Source: Leeuwenhoekiella polynyae (GTDB lineage: Bacteria; Bacteroidota; Bacteroidia; Flavobacteriales; Flavobacteriaceae). Taken from it: DNA of 64,000 nucleotides. How positions within the stretch are numbered: position 1 is the first letter of the stretch; each line of letters starts with the position of its first letter. The position numbers and the translations under genes are program-made. Shown piece after piece: positions 17,892 through 28,278 of this stretch. The stretch is taken from assembly GCF_042683665.1 (NCBI RefSeq), contig NZ_JBHUOO010000009.1. One strand, written 5' to 3'. The notes below the pieces were generated by a model. It made no database searches and was not told where the DNA came from. It worked only from the letters and a program-made list of their open reading frames with translations.

Positions 17892-20800
17892 ATGGAAAAT
17901 AATTATTTAACAATGAAGCGTGTCTCTTCCTTTAGCGTAGCTAAAACAGAGGTGATGCTAAAAACGTGCTGCATGCTAGTTGCAGCTCTTCTTATTTCCT
18001 TTTCTGGTTTTTCAGCAAATAAAGAAAGGATTGCTCCAATTTTTACAAGTTTAACGACTCAACAAACCGTTACAGGTATTGTGTATGACGATGCAGGTAC
18101 ACCTATGCCTGGTGTAAATGTTTTAGAAAAAGGAACTACTAACGGCACAATGACTGACTTTGACGGAAATTACAGCCTTAGCGTTTCTAGCCCTGATGTT
18201 GTGCTGGTTTTTTCTAGTATAGGGTTTGAGAGTTTAGAAATTGTTGTAAACAATCAAACGAGTATTAATGCAACCTTAAAAACATCGGTAGCTGCACTAG
18301 ATGAAGTTGTAGTAATAGGTTATGGTACAACTACCAAGAAAGATATTACAGGTGCTGTTTCTTCGGTTTCAGAAAAAGATCTAAATCAAGGGGCGATTAC
18401 AAATCCGCTTCAGCAATTAACAGGTAAAGCTGCCGGTGTAAACATCACCCAGACGGGTAGCGAGCCGGGATCTTCTCCTAGTGTGCGGATACGCGGTATA
18501 ACTTCACTAATAGGAGGCAACGATCCGCTTGTGGTGGTAGATGGGATACAAGGTAATATGGATTTGCTTAATCAGGTTCCGCCTAGCGAAATCGCGTCTA
18601 TAGATATTTTAAAAGATGCTTCGGCGACTGCCATATATGGTTCTCGTGGTGCGCCGGGTGTTATCATTATTACTACTAAAAAGAATCGCGCAGGGACTTC
18701 ATCTTTAGAGTACACCAGTACGGCTTCTATAGATTTTATCCCTAAGCAACTAGATATGCTTAATGCAGAGGAGTGGTGGAAGCAAGCACGTAATAATAGT
18801 GTGCCTGCATCTACAAATCACGGTGCAAATACAGACTGGTTTAATATTTTAACCCGTACAGGATATACGCAAAACCACACCATTTCTTTTGGAGGAGGGA
18901 CACATAATTTTAATTACCGAGCTTCGGTAAGTGCTATTTTACAAGAAGGAATTGTAATTAATTCTAGCAATAAAAAGTTTATAGGTCGAATTACTGCTAC
19001 TCAAAAAGCATTAGATGATCATCTTACGCTTACCATGAATTTAAACAGTGGGATTAACAATACTACCAGCAGCGTGCAAAGCATAGGTCGTGCAGCCTTC
19101 ACCTCCAATTTAATCTCTAATGCTTATGTAATGAGACCAACTGATCCTGTTTATGATACTGCTGGTAATTATTATATGGATCCTAATGTTTTTCAATACA
19201 TCAACCCGTATGCAGTTGCAGAAACCGTGGTTAATGAAGGGCAAAATAACAGTTTATTTGGGAGTCTTAACACAGATTTAAAATTGGTCAAAGGATTCTC
19301 TATAACTGGTTTTGGTAGCTGGAGAAAAACCGATAATGTAAACGGTTTTTTTCTACCTGTAAAATCAACTGTAGCAGCAGCAATAGATCAAAATGGGTTT
19401 GCTAATATTAATAATAATCGTCAAGATGAAAAATTGATGAATGTAAGCTTGAAATATAAAAACACATTTGGTGATCATACTGTAGATGCATTAGCATTGT
19501 ATGAATATCAAAGTCAAACTTATCAAGGTAATTATGCGCAGGCAAGAGGCTTTTTTAATGACCTGGCGACTTACAATGCTTTGCAGTTAGGAGACCTGTC
19601 TGATGTGCGTCCTGGAGATATTTCTTCGTATAAAAATGACCGTACACTCGCTTCTTTCTTAGGTAGAATAAACTACTCGTATTTAGAACGCTATTTATTA
19701 ACCTTAAGTTATAGACGTGATGGTTCTTCTGTTTTTGGTGCAAATAATAAATGGGGAAATTTCCCAGCTATTGGTGCTGCTTGGATTATAGATGAAGAAG
19801 GGTTTATGAAAAACCAGGATCTTTTTGACCAGTTAAAATTAAGAGCAGGTTATGGGGTTACAGGTAATCAGCAAGGGTTATATCCGCAAAACTCCCTGTC
19901 GCTGGTTAGTGCGGCTGGTGTAACCTATTTTGGCGGATCGCAGATTACCAACTTCAACATTACGCAAAACGTAAATGAAGATTTGCGTTGGGAGACTAAA
20001 AAGCAGTTTAACGCAGGTATTGACTTTGCGCTATGGGATCGTAGATTCTCTGGTTCATTTGATGCTTTTACAGCAACTACAGATAATTTACTGTTTAATT
20101 ATACCGTGCCTCAACCACCATTTCCTTACGGCACTATTGCTGCAAACGTGGGAAGTATACGCAACAGAGGCTTAGAATTATCGCTTAGCTATGATTTAAT
20201 TAGCACAGATGATGTGACCTTAACCCTAGGCGGAAATGCTTCTTTACTAGATAACGAGGTGTTGAATTTAAGCGGAAGCATTAACGGTGTTCCTTTAAAT
20301 ACAGATTATGTGTCTTGGGGTTCTAATTCTTTCTTAATTGAAGGTAAACCTATAGGGACGTTTAATATTCTTCAGCATTTAGGTAAAGATGATTCTAGCG
20401 CAGAAACGGTTGTAGATCAAAATGGAGATGGTGTTATAGACCAGGGCGTGAGAAGTCCAGATCGTGTGCTAGAAGGTTCGGCTTTGCCAACATATAATTT
20501 TGCATTTAACCCTTCCTTTAGATACAAAGGTTTTGATTTATCTATGGTTTGGAGAGGTTCTGGCGGAAACAAAATTTACAACGGAATTAAATCGAGTTTG
20601 AGCTATTTAGAAAATTTAGGAAAGTCTAATGTATTGCAAAGTGCAATTCCGCTAGGGATTTATACCTCGCAATACGGTTCAGATTTATGGTTAGAAAATG
20701 GCGATTTTATACGTCTAGAAAACTTAACTGCGGGATATAGATTTTCTTTTGAAGATGCTAAGTTCGTAGAGTCTGTACGGGTTTCTTTAACGGGTTCTAA

Positions 20801-20936
20801 CCTGTTATTAATCACAAATTACTCAGGCATAGATCCAGAACTTAACTTAAGCGGAGGTAACGGTTTTGGTTCAGATAACGGAATTTACCCAAGAACACGC
20901 ACAATAGCTTTAGGTCTAAGCGTAAAATTAAAATAA
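17892..20936 (+). CDS. susC: SusC/RagA-family TonB-linked outer-membrane transporter
   Basis: A 1014-residue TonB-dependent importer for oligosaccharides. The start region has a signal segment (about 26-45), then a carboxypeptidase-like domain (about 58-135, TGIVYDDAGTPMPGVNV), the TonB box region (EVVVIGYGT), a plug (about 145-260, with SIDILKDASATAIYGSRG) and a large C-terminal barrel ending in the typical aromatic/basic strand (LGLSVKLK). An alternative start at 17913 is possible. It pairs with SusD 6 bp downstream. The adjacent alpha-amylase and GH97 enzyme point to starch or maltodextrin. Confidence 0.95.
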   Translation: MENNYLTMKRVSSFSVAKTEVMLKTCCMLVAALLISFSGFSANKERIAPIFTSLTTQQTVTGIVYDDAGTPMPGVNVLEKGTTNGTMTDFDGNYSLSVSSPDVVLVFSSIGFESLEIVVNNQTSINATLKTSVAALDEVVVIGYGTTTKKDITGAVSSVSEKDLNQGAITNPLQQLTGKAAGVNITQTGSEPGSSPSVRIRGITSLIGGNDPLVVVDGIQGNMDLLNQVPPSEIASIDILKDASATAIYGSRGAPGVIIITTKKNRAGTSSLEYTSTASIDFIPKQLDMLNAEEWWKQARNNSVPASTNHGANTDWFNILTRTGYTQNHTISFGGGTHNFNYRASVSAILQEGIVINSSNKKFIGRITATQKALDDHLTLTMNLNSGINNTTSSVQSIGRAAFTSNLISNAYVMRPTDPVYDTAGNYYMDPNVFQYINPYAVAETVVNEGQNNSLFGSLNTDLKLVKGFSITGFGSWRKTDNVNGFFLPVKSTVAAAIDQNGFANINNNRQDEKLMNVSLKYKNTFGDHTVDALALYEYQSQTYQGNYAQARGFFNDLATYNALQLGDLSDVRPGDISSYKNDRTLASFLGRINYSYLERYLLTLSYRRDGSSVFGANNKWGNFPAIGAAWIIDEEGFMKNQDLFDQLKLRAGYGVTGNQQGLYPQNSLSLVSAAGVTYFGGSQITNFNITQNVNEDLRWETKKQFNAGIDFALWDRRFSGSFDAFTATTDNLLFNYTVPQPPFPYGTIAANVGSIRNRGLELSLSYDLISTDDVTLTLGGNASLLDNEVLNLSGSINGVPLNTDYVSWGSNSFLIEGKPIGTFNILQHLGKDDSSAETVVDQNGDGVIDQGVRSPDRVLEGSALPTYNFAFNPSFRYKGFDLSMVWRGSGGNKIYNGIKSSLSYLENLGKSNVLQSAIPLGIYTSQYGSDLWLENGDFIRLENLTAGYRFSFEDAKFVESVRVSLTGSNLLLITNYSGIDPELNLSGGNGFGSDNGIYPRTRTIALGLSVKLK

Positions 20937-20942
20937 ACACAC

Positions 20943-22436
20943 ATGAAACTAAAAAATATACTAGTAGTAGTAGGACTTATAGCTGCAAGCTTTGCAAGCT
21001 GTACAGATATAGAAGAGCAAGTTTATGATAAATACCCAGCTAACGAATTTTACGGCTCGCCAGAAGGCGCGGATGTGGCTTTGGCAGGTGTTTACGCAAG
21101 AGTAGGTGGTAACTGGGATGGCGTAGGTTATGCTGGGGCAGATAACGGCTGGTATGACCTCAACTCGATGAGTGCAGATGAGCAGGTAATTCCACACCGT
21201 AACACAGGCGATTGGCAATTAGATTTTGCTCGTTTGTACTTACACTCGTGGTTGCCTACAGATTTAATTGTAAACAATACGTGGAACTGGTTATACAGTG
21301 CTGTTTTTAGTGCAAACCTAGCCGTAGAGCAATTGCAAAATGCTAACGCAGAGGATTCTAAGATAGCAGAAGCCAAAGTTTTACGCGCATTTTTTTATTA
21401 CTTATTGATGGATGATTATGGCAATGTACCATTTTATACCGAAAACAACATTACGGTAGACGAGTTGCCCCAAATAAGCAGAGCAGAATTGTATGATTTT
21501 GTAATTACAGAATTAGAAGATAATGTCGAAACACTTGCTACTACTAAAGGCGGTACGTACTATGGCCGTTTTAATAAGTGGGCAGGTTATGCTTTGCTGG
21601 CTAAAGTATACTTAAATGCAGAGGTTTATAAAGGAACTGCACAATGGCAAAAAAGTCTAGATGCGATTACAAAACTAGAAGAAGGTGGCTTCTCGTTACA
21701 TTCTGGTGCGACAAGTGACACTAACCCTTTAGGGTATGAGTATTACGAACTATTTGGTGATGTAATGCCAGAGGATGAAACCATACTTGCGATGTACGTT
21801 ACCGAAAATATCGTTTCGCGTAATATATATACTGTACGCAGTTTAAGCGGCCCTCATGCACAAGAAGTATTTGGCTTTAGCGGGTGGAACGGGACTATCG
21901 TACCAACCGCTTATTATAATGCGTATGCAGATAATGATATACGTAAAGCACAGTTTAAAGTAGGCGAGCAACCAGGAAATATTAGTTACTCTCTTGAAGT
22001 CTCTTCATTAGACAATCCTGGCGCTGCACCCTATGCTGGTGTGCGCAATATGAAGTTTTACCCCGTAGCACCACTAGACGGAGCTGGCGCCTCTAATGAT
22101 TTTCCAATCTTTAGATATGCAGATTTTATGTTGATGAAAGCAGAGTGTTATGTTCGCTTAAATAATGCTGCAGCTGCAAAGCCTTTGGTAGATGCGGTAC
22201 GCGTTAGAGCTGGTTTAGCGGCTCTAGCTGTAGCACCTACCTTAGAAGATATTTATAACGAGCGTGCTTTTGAGCTTAACTGGGAAGGCCACCGCAGACA
22301 AGACATGATACGTTTTGGGACCTTCTTAGATGCTAATGATTATAGAGGAGTATCAGAAGCATATAGAACCTTATTTCCTATTCCTACTTCTGCATTAGAT
22401 GCAAATCAAAATCTTGAACAAAATCCTGGATATTAA
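20943..22436 (+). CDS. susD: SusD/RagB-family glycan-binding lipoprotein
   Basis: A 497-residue surface lipoprotein with a lipobox at the N-terminus (ASFASC, Cys near residue 19). The body has SusD features: helical TPR-like segments (EAKVLRAFFYYLLMDDYGNV) and the C-terminal region with FELNWEGHRRQDMIRF and LFPIPTSALDANQN. It caps the SusC barrel and binds the incoming oligosaccharide. It lies 6 bp after susC and 12 bp before the SusE/F gene. Confidence 0.95.
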   Translation: MKLKNILVVVGLIAASFASCTDIEEQVYDKYPANEFYGSPEGADVALAGVYARVGGNWDGVGYAGADNGWYDLNSMSADEQVIPHRNTGDWQLDFARLYLHSWLPTDLIVNNTWNWLYSAVFSANLAVEQLQNANAEDSKIAEAKVLRAFFYYLLMDDYGNVPFYTENNITVDELPQISRAELYDFVITELEDNVETLATTKGGTYYGRFNKWAGYALLAKVYLNAEVYKGTAQWQKSLDAITKLEEGGFSLHSGATSDTNPLGYEYYELFGDVMPEDETILAMYVTENIVSRNIYTVRSLSGPHAQEVFGFSGWNGTIVPTAYYNAYADNDIRKAQFKVGEQPGNISYSLEVSSLDNPGAAPYAGVRNMKFYPVAPLDGAGASNDFPIFRYADFMLMKAECYVRLNNAAAAKPLVDAVRVRAGLAALAVAPTLEDIYNERAFELNWEGHRRQDMIRFGTFLDANDYRGVSEAYRTLFPIPTSALDANQNLEQNPGY

Positions 22437-22448
22437 AAACACCGTACT

Positions 22449-23801
22449 ATGAAAAATTATATGAATAAATTTTTATTTCTTCTTGCTGTGGTTTTCCTTT
22501 TTGCAGCTTGTGAAGACGATGCAGAATTAACAAAACTGGCAACCGTAAATTTCACGGAAAATCCCTTAGCAACTCCAGATGCAATACTGTTAACTCAAGA
22601 AGAAGCTATTCAAGCAGCAGTAACAGTATCTTGGGATGCAATTACTTTTCCTATAGAAGCTCCAGTAATATATAGCCTACAATTTGACGTGGCTACAGAT
22701 ACGATAGGTGATCAAGCCTGGGCTAATGGCGTAACTGTAGTAGCAGGGTCTGAGGTATTTAGTAAATCATTTATTGGTTCAGAAATAAATGATATTGCAA
22801 AAGATTTGGGACTAGAGGCAGGTGTAGAAAGTACGGTATTATTACGCGTACAAGCCTATTTAGACCGTACAATTTTCTCTAGTGCGATTGGAATGCAGGT
22901 TACACCCTATACTACGATAATCCCAAATACTAGTTTATACCTACCGGGAAGTTATTCAGATTGGAATGCGGACACAGCAAATACTATTTCGGCAACTGCT
23001 ACATCTGGAGTTTTTAAAGGGGTATTCACGTTGAGCGATGCAGATAAATTAGAATTTAAAATTGCTTTAGATCTAGATTCTGAAACGGTTTATGGCGGCG
23101 ATGATAACGGAAACCTTGTGCTAGATGGTGCAAATCTTAAGCTACCTGCAGCAGGAACGTACCAAATAAACGTAGATCTAAATACTTTAAAATGGTCTGC
23201 AACCCCATATTCTTGGGGAATTATTGGTCCTGCAACACCACAAGGTTGGGGTGCAGATACAGACATGTTTTATGATACAACAAATCAGGTTTGGAAATAC
23301 GTAGGCTACCTACAAACCGGTGCGATGAAATGGAGACTTAATGACGATTGGGCAACTAATTATGGGCCGCAAAATAATGATGACGGTATTGCGTATTTAG
23401 ATGATCCGGGTGCGTATACAGTTACTGCTTCTAGTGTTTATGAAGTTACTTTTAAAGTAAATGAAGATCCTGCAACAGCGACGTATAGCATTAATACAGT
23501 TAACTGGGGAATTATAGGCGATGCAACACCAGCAGGTTGGGATGCAGATACAGATATGACGTTTAACTCTACGGGAGGGTTTTGGGAAATCACAGCAGAT
23601 TTAGTTCCTGGTGCGTTAAAGTTTAGACGCGATGATTCGTGGCCTAACAACTACGGACCACGAAATAGTACAGACGGTATTTTGTATTACGATGATCCTG
23701 GTGCACACGGGGTTAACGAGGCGGGTACCTATTACATAACCTTTACGGTAGATGCTACAAACCCTGAAATGGCAAATTATACCATTGAGAAACTAAACTA
23801 A
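22449..23801 (+). CDS. SusE/SusF-like starch-binding lipoprotein
   Basis: A 450-residue lipoprotein with a lipobox near residue 21 (FLFAAC). After an N-terminal SusE domain (about 30-155) there are carbohydrate-binding modules: one near 160-255 (LYLPGSYSDWNADTA) and two close tandem copies near 256-350 and 353-450. Each of the two begins WGIIG(P/D)ATP and contains W(R/K)xDDxWxxNYGP-like motifs with exposed aromatic residues. SusE and SusF proteins use such modules to hold starch at the cell surface. It sits between susD and the amylase in the same operon. Confidence 0.9.
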   Translation: MKNYMNKFLFLLAVVFLFAACEDDAELTKLATVNFTENPLATPDAILLTQEEAIQAAVTVSWDAITFPIEAPVIYSLQFDVATDTIGDQAWANGVTVVAGSEVFSKSFIGSEINDIAKDLGLEAGVESTVLLRVQAYLDRTIFSSAIGMQVTPYTTIIPNTSLYLPGSYSDWNADTANTISATATSGVFKGVFTLSDADKLEFKIALDLDSETVYGGDDNGNLVLDGANLKLPAAGTYQINVDLNTLKWSATPYSWGIIGPATPQGWGADTDMFYDTTNQVWKYVGYLQTGAMKWRLNDDWATNYGPQNNDDGIAYLDDPGAYTVTASSVYEVTFKVNEDPATATYSINTVNWGIIGDATPAGWDADTDMTFNSTGGFWEITADLVPGALKFRRDDSWPNNYGPRNSTDGILYYDDPGAHGVNEAGTYYITFTVDATNPEMANYTIEKLN

Positions 23802-23832
23802 TTAGTGATTACTAATGCTTAAAGACATAACA

Positions 23833-25212
23833 ATGAAAAATTATATAAATATTTTAATTCTCTTTTTATTCACTGGTACGCTTTTTTGCTGTCAGAATGA
23901 TGACGATGCAACAGCTACAGCAAATTTATACAAGCAGTATAGCATGCCGTATGCTAATGTTCCCGTAAGTGAAGATGCTTCTATTTATCAGGTAAACATT
24001 AGAGCATTTAGCGAAGCCGGAAATTTTCAAGGTGTTACAGATCGTTTAGACTACATTCAATCACTAGGTGTAAATGTGTTGTATTTAATGCCTATTTATC
24101 CCGTTGGTGTAGAGCGCTCTGCAGGTGGGTTAGGTTCACCGTATGCCGTGCAAGACTATAAAGCCGTAAATCCAGAATTTGGTACGCTAGAAGATTTAAG
24201 AACTTTAGTAAGTGCTGCGCACGAAAAAGGAATGGCAGTAGTTTTAGATTTTGTGGCGAACCATACGGCTTGGGACAATGCTTGGATAACCGAGCACCCT
24301 GAGTACTACCAGCAAGACGCTGACGGAAATATTATTGTACCACCAGGAACAGGTTGGAACGATGTAGCGCAGCTTAACTATGATAATCAAGAGTTGAGAT
24401 CAGCAATTATTGATGCTTTGACGTACTGGTTATACACAGCTAATGTAGACGGGTATAGAATGGATGCAGCAGATTACGTGCCCTACACATTCTGGAGTGA
24501 GGCAATCACAACTTTAGAAAATATAAAAAGTGATGAAAACTTATTAATGCTTGCTGAAGGTACTAGAACTGATCATTTTAATTCGGGGTTTGATTACACC
24601 TTTGGTTTTGATTTCTTCGGTACAATGGAGCGCGTTTTTGAAGGCGAGCCCGTAACCTTACTACAAGATTCAAATGCTACGATGTATGCAGATGTCTATG
24701 ATGATAGCAAGCGTGTTGTAAAATACACAACAAACCACGATGTGAACTTAAGTGATGGCACGCCTATTGAATTGTTTGGCGGTGTAAAAGGTTCGATTGC
24801 AGCATTTGTGGTAGATGCCTATATGCAATCTGTACCTATGATTTATAATGGGCAGGCAATAGGCCTTAACGAACGTCTAGAGTTTTTCACAAAAGACCCT
24901 ATAGACTGGTCTAACGTAAACGAAGACCTTCTTGCAGAATACAAAGCAATTATCGCTTTTAGAAATGAAAGTACCGCGATACGAAGAGGAAAACTGGCTT
25001 CGTATAGCAGTGATGATATTGCAACTTTTACAATGACGGCGGGAGAAGAGCAAGTGCTTGTTCTTTCTAATTTAAGAAATAGAGACGTGAAGTATATTCT
25101 TCCTGCAGGTTTTCAAAACTCAACGTGGACTAATGCCTTTACAGGCGAAAGCGTTTCTCTAAACACTGAATTAAATTTAGAGTCATATAAATATTTGATA
25201 TTAACAAAATAG
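23833..25212 (+). CDS. GH13 alpha-amylase family lipoprotein
   Basis: A 459-residue secreted glycoside hydrolase. The start at 23833 gives a lipoprotein signal (FTGTLFCC). The (beta/alpha)8 barrel carries the GH13 signature regions: DFVANHT (about 138), GYRMDAADY with the nucleophile Asp (about 211), LAEGT with the acid/base Glu (about 243) and TTNHDV with the third Asp (about 303). It would cut alpha-1,4-glucans at the surface or in the periplasm. The C-terminal beta domain is short. It lies in the sus operon, 31 bp after the SusE/F gene. Confidence 0.93.
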   Translation: MKNYINILILFLFTGTLFCCQNDDDATATANLYKQYSMPYANVPVSEDASIYQVNIRAFSEAGNFQGVTDRLDYIQSLGVNVLYLMPIYPVGVERSAGGLGSPYAVQDYKAVNPEFGTLEDLRTLVSAAHEKGMAVVLDFVANHTAWDNAWITEHPEYYQQDADGNIIVPPGTGWNDVAQLNYDNQELRSAIIDALTYWLYTANVDGYRMDAADYVPYTFWSEAITTLENIKSDENLLMLAEGTRTDHFNSGFDYTFGFDFFGTMERVFEGEPVTLLQDSNATMYADVYDDSKRVVKYTTNHDVNLSDGTPIELFGGVKGSIAAFVVDAYMQSVPMIYNGQAIGLNERLEFFTKDPIDWSNVNEDLLAEYKAIIAFRNESTAIRRGKLASYSSDDIATFTMTAGEEQVLVLSNLRNRDVKYILPAGFQNSTWTNAFTGESVSLNTELNLESYKYLILTK

Positions 25213-25222
25213 GAAGTTAACA

Positions 25223-27349
25223 ATGAATAACCTACGTATTGAACTTATAATTTTTATTGGGTTTTTATGCCTGAATATAAGCTTATTAAATGCTCAAAAT
25301 TTAAAATCTCCTAACGGTAATTTAGAATTAAAGATAAAATTAAATGAAGAGGGAACTCCACTATATTCATTAAACTACAAAAACATATCAGCAATTCTAC
25401 CTAGTAAGTTAGGGATTGAACTTAAAGATATTCCATCTCTAATAGATGGTTTTAAAATTGACGAAATTAATACTGATGAAATTGATGAAAACTGGAGTCC
25501 AGTTTGGGGTAAACAAAAAACAATTCGTAATAATTATAACGAACTGGTAATCAAATTAATTCAACCAGAATTAGACAATAGACATATTTTCTTACGCTTT
25601 AGATTATTTAATGATGGGCTAGCATTTAGATACGAGTTTCCTAAGCAAGCCACGCTAAATTATTTTGTTATTAAAGAAGAACATACAGAGTTTTCGCTTA
25701 ATGGTGATCATAAAATATTTTGGATTCCAGGGGATTATGATACCAATGAGTATGCGTATACAACTTCAAAAATCTCAGAGATACCAAGTAAAATAGAAGA
25801 AGCTACTATTTTTATTAATTCACAGACACCTATTCAAGAATTAGCTGTACAAACACCATCAATGATGAAATCTGACGATGGTTTATACATCAATATTCAT
25901 GAAGCTGCACTTCAAAATTATGCTGCTATGGAGTTAAATGTTGATGTTGCAAATAAAATAATGAGTTCCCATTTAGTTCCTGATGCTTTGGGTAACAAAG
26001 GTTTTATGCAAACTAATACACAATCTCCTTGGAGGACTATAATTGTAAGTGATGATGCACGGGATATTCTAGCATCAAATATGATAGTAAATCTTAATGC
26101 ACCGACTGAATATGAAGATACCTCGTGGATTAAACCAACAAAATATATAGGGGTTTGGTGGGAGTATTTTGTAGAAGGTAAAAGCACTTGGGCCTACGGT
26201 ACAGAAACTAACGTAAAACTTAACGATAATTTTAGAGAATTAACTCCTAACGGCCGCCATGGAGCAACAACAAAACATGTAAAAGATTACGTTGATTTTG
26301 CATCTGAAAATGGTTTTGATGCGGTATTGGTAGAAGGCTGGAACATTGGTTGGGAAGATTGGATTGGTCATTGGAAAGAAAACGTTTTTGATTTCACAAC
26401 TCCCTATCCAGATTTTGATGTTAAAGAAGTAGGTACATATGCCGAGTCTAAAGGTGTTAAAATTATGATGCATCATGAAACATCAGCTTCTGCTACAAAT
26501 TATGAAAGAAGATTAGACCGTGCTTTCGATTTTATGAATAAAAACGGATATACATCGGTAAAAACTGGATATGTTGGCCAAATTATTCCACGTGGAGAAC
26601 ACCACGATAGTCAGTGGATGGTTAACCACTATTCACACGTAGCGAAAAGAGCTGCTGATTATAAAATAATGGTTAATAGCCATGAAGCTGTTAGACCTAC
26701 AGGGTTGCACCGCACTTATCCAAACTGGATAGCTCAAGAATCTGCTCGGGGAACAGAATTTGAAGCAATGGGCGGGCTTGCTCCAGAACACGCTAGTATT
26801 TTGGCATTTACACGGTTAATTGGGGGGCCGATGGATTATACACCAGGTATTTTTCAGACAGATTTGTCGCATTACGGAAAGAATAAGCAACGTGTAAATA
26901 CTACGTTGGTCAAACAATTAGCCTACTATGTGACTATGTATAGTCCCTTGCAAATGGCTGCAGATTTACCTGAAAATTACAAACGTTTTCCTGATGCTTT
27001 TCAATTCATCAAAGATGTAGCTGTAGATTGGGATAACAGTTGGTATTTAGAAGCTGAACCTGGTGATTATGTAACCATTGCTAGAAAAGAAAAAGGCAAA
27101 GAAAATTGGTTTGTAGGCAGTATTACAGATGAAAACTCAAGAACTGCTATTATTGAATTTAGTTTTCTACCAAAAAATGAGAAATACGTTGCTACGGTGT
27201 ATGCTGACGCGAAAGATGCAAGTTATGATGTAAACCCTCAAAATTATACGATCAAAAGCATCATAGTAAATTCTAAAAGCCGTTTAAAACAATATATAGC
27301 CCCCGGTGGCGGTCTAGCGATTAGTATTAAAAAAGTTTCAGAAAATTAA
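25223..27349 (+). CDS. susB: GH97 family alpha-glucosidase (SusB-like)
   Basis: A 708-residue periplasmic glycoside hydrolase with a signal peptide (about 1-24). Domains in order are the GH97 N-terminal beta-sandwich (about 28-290, starting LKSPNGNLELKIKL), the catalytic barrel (about 300-590, YIGVWWEYF, VEGWNIGWEDW, HHETSAS, VNSHEAVRPTG) and the C-terminal beta domain (to 700). Several Glu residues in the barrel segments suit the inverting SusB-type alpha-glucosidase rather than the retaining alpha-galactosidase branch, but this split should be checked by alignment. It is the last gene of the operon and is followed by a strong terminator. Confidence 0.9.
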   Translation: MNNLRIELIIFIGFLCLNISLLNAQNLKSPNGNLELKIKLNEEGTPLYSLNYKNISAILPSKLGIELKDIPSLIDGFKIDEINTDEIDENWSPVWGKQKTIRNNYNELVIKLIQPELDNRHIFLRFRLFNDGLAFRYEFPKQATLNYFVIKEEHTEFSLNGDHKIFWIPGDYDTNEYAYTTSKISEIPSKIEEATIFINSQTPIQELAVQTPSMMKSDDGLYINIHEAALQNYAAMELNVDVANKIMSSHLVPDALGNKGFMQTNTQSPWRTIIVSDDARDILASNMIVNLNAPTEYEDTSWIKPTKYIGVWWEYFVEGKSTWAYGTETNVKLNDNFRELTPNGRHGATTKHVKDYVDFASENGFDAVLVEGWNIGWEDWIGHWKENVFDFTTPYPDFDVKEVGTYAESKGVKIMMHHETSASATNYERRLDRAFDFMNKNGYTSVKTGYVGQIIPRGEHHDSQWMVNHYSHVAKRAADYKIMVNSHEAVRPTGLHRTYPNWIAQESARGTEFEAMGGLAPEHASILAFTRLIGGPMDYTPGIFQTDLSHYGKNKQRVNTTLVKQLAYYVTMYSPLQMAADLPENYKRFPDAFQFIKDVAVDWDNSWYLEAEPGDYVTIARKEKGKENWFVGSITDENSRTAIIEFSFLPKNEKYVATVYADAKDASYDVNPQNYTIKSIIVNSKSRLKQYIAPGGGLAISIKKVSEN

Positions 27350-27390
27350 CTGAAGAAATAAATAAATTGTAAAATTCAATTAAATATTTA

Positions 27391-27426
27391 AAATCTCAGA
27401 CTAATATCAAGTCTGAGATTTTTTTG
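27391..27426 (+). terminator. Rho-independent terminator of the sus operon
   Basis: AATCTCAGACT and AGTCTGAGATT form a perfect 11-bp stem around a 7-base loop, followed by a run of T. It lies about 40 bp after the GH97 stop codon. Confidence 0.9.
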
Positions 27427-27615
27427 TTAGATGTAATTAATGATTAAATATTGTACATATCCCGAGTACTGATTCCTGTTAATAATATTTATTCAAACTT
27501 AAAAAATTAATAAAAAGAGGTTTTAGATTTTCTTCAAATAGTATTTTAATATGTTTTTTTAATCTGATATAAGTGAAGATTACTTTTTAACTGGATTATG
27601 CTTCAATTACCTGAG

Positions 27616-27974
27616 TTAATTTATAGACTTATAAAAAGTCAATGGTTCTGCAAAATTTTGCCTAACCTGCACCATTAAATCCCCCACACCCCGCGCCATT
27701 GGATCTTTAACGGATTTTGAGTTACCGTAGCCCAAATTGTTCCGTATGGAGACATCACATCTTCCTGGCTCAGATACTCTCCCTCAATTTCTGAAGTTTT
27801 CACTGCCTCAGCAACCATTAGCGATAAGATAGCTTCCATTTGCATCGTATCTGAAAGTCCTTCCAATATACCATTAACGCGACCAGCCCTTTGGCTGAAT
27901 TTAAAGAGCTTCTCTTCAATTTCAGTTGTTGTATACTTAAAATTTGGCCAGTCTTCGTATTGCCAATTATACAT
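27616..27974 (-). pseudogene. Fic-family protein remnant (DUF4172 N-terminal region), frameshifted
   Basis: The frame starting at 27974 (MYNWQYEDWPNFKY) is the DUF4172 N-terminal domain of Fic proteins, including the inhibitory-helix-like motif VKTSEIEGE and SQEDVMS. After that the frame reads nonsense. A second frame from about 27742 continues the family (SIRNNLGYG, KDPMARGVGDLMVQVRQNFA, EPLTFYKS) to a stop at 27616. One missing base near 27742 explains the shift. The catalytic Fic domain with HPFxxGNGR is absent downstream, so the gene is both frameshifted and truncated. It sits alone between the sus operon and the oxidoreductase genes. Confidence 0.85.
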
Positions 27975-28018
27975 GATGAGCTGATTAAACTAATTAATTG
28001 GCTCAAGTATAGTAAAAA

Positions 28019-28051
28019 TTTGAGCCGATTAGCACTTCTAATCGGCTCAAA
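28019..28051. repeat. Perfect 14-bp inverted repeat
   Basis: TTTGAGCCGATTAG (28019-28032) and CTAATCGGCTCAAA (28038-28051) surround a 5-base loop. On the minus strand it is followed by TTTTTA, like a terminator for leftward transcription, but no minus-strand gene remains upstream. The gap 27975-28278 holds no gene apart from this; the oxidoreductase promoter must lie in it. Confidence 0.75.
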
Positions 28052-28278
28052 GCTTTATTATGGGTTGTCTATTTTATAAGAAACCGCTTATGAGTTTAGA
28101 CTTGAAGTATCTATAGTTAAGATCCTGTCCTAATATATTAAACTTAAACAATTAACTTAATTATTCTACGGCATTGCTAACCCTTTTTACTGGTTTGCAT
28201 ATCAAGAGGTTTCAGATAGTATTTTAATTCACTAAATTGGTTAGCATTTCTGAACTTCAGAAATTTAAACCGAAAATT

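Noticed and set aside
27675..27974. Intact 99-residue Fic-like gene
   Set aside because: Family text continues in another frame and the catalytic domain is missing, so it is a remnant.
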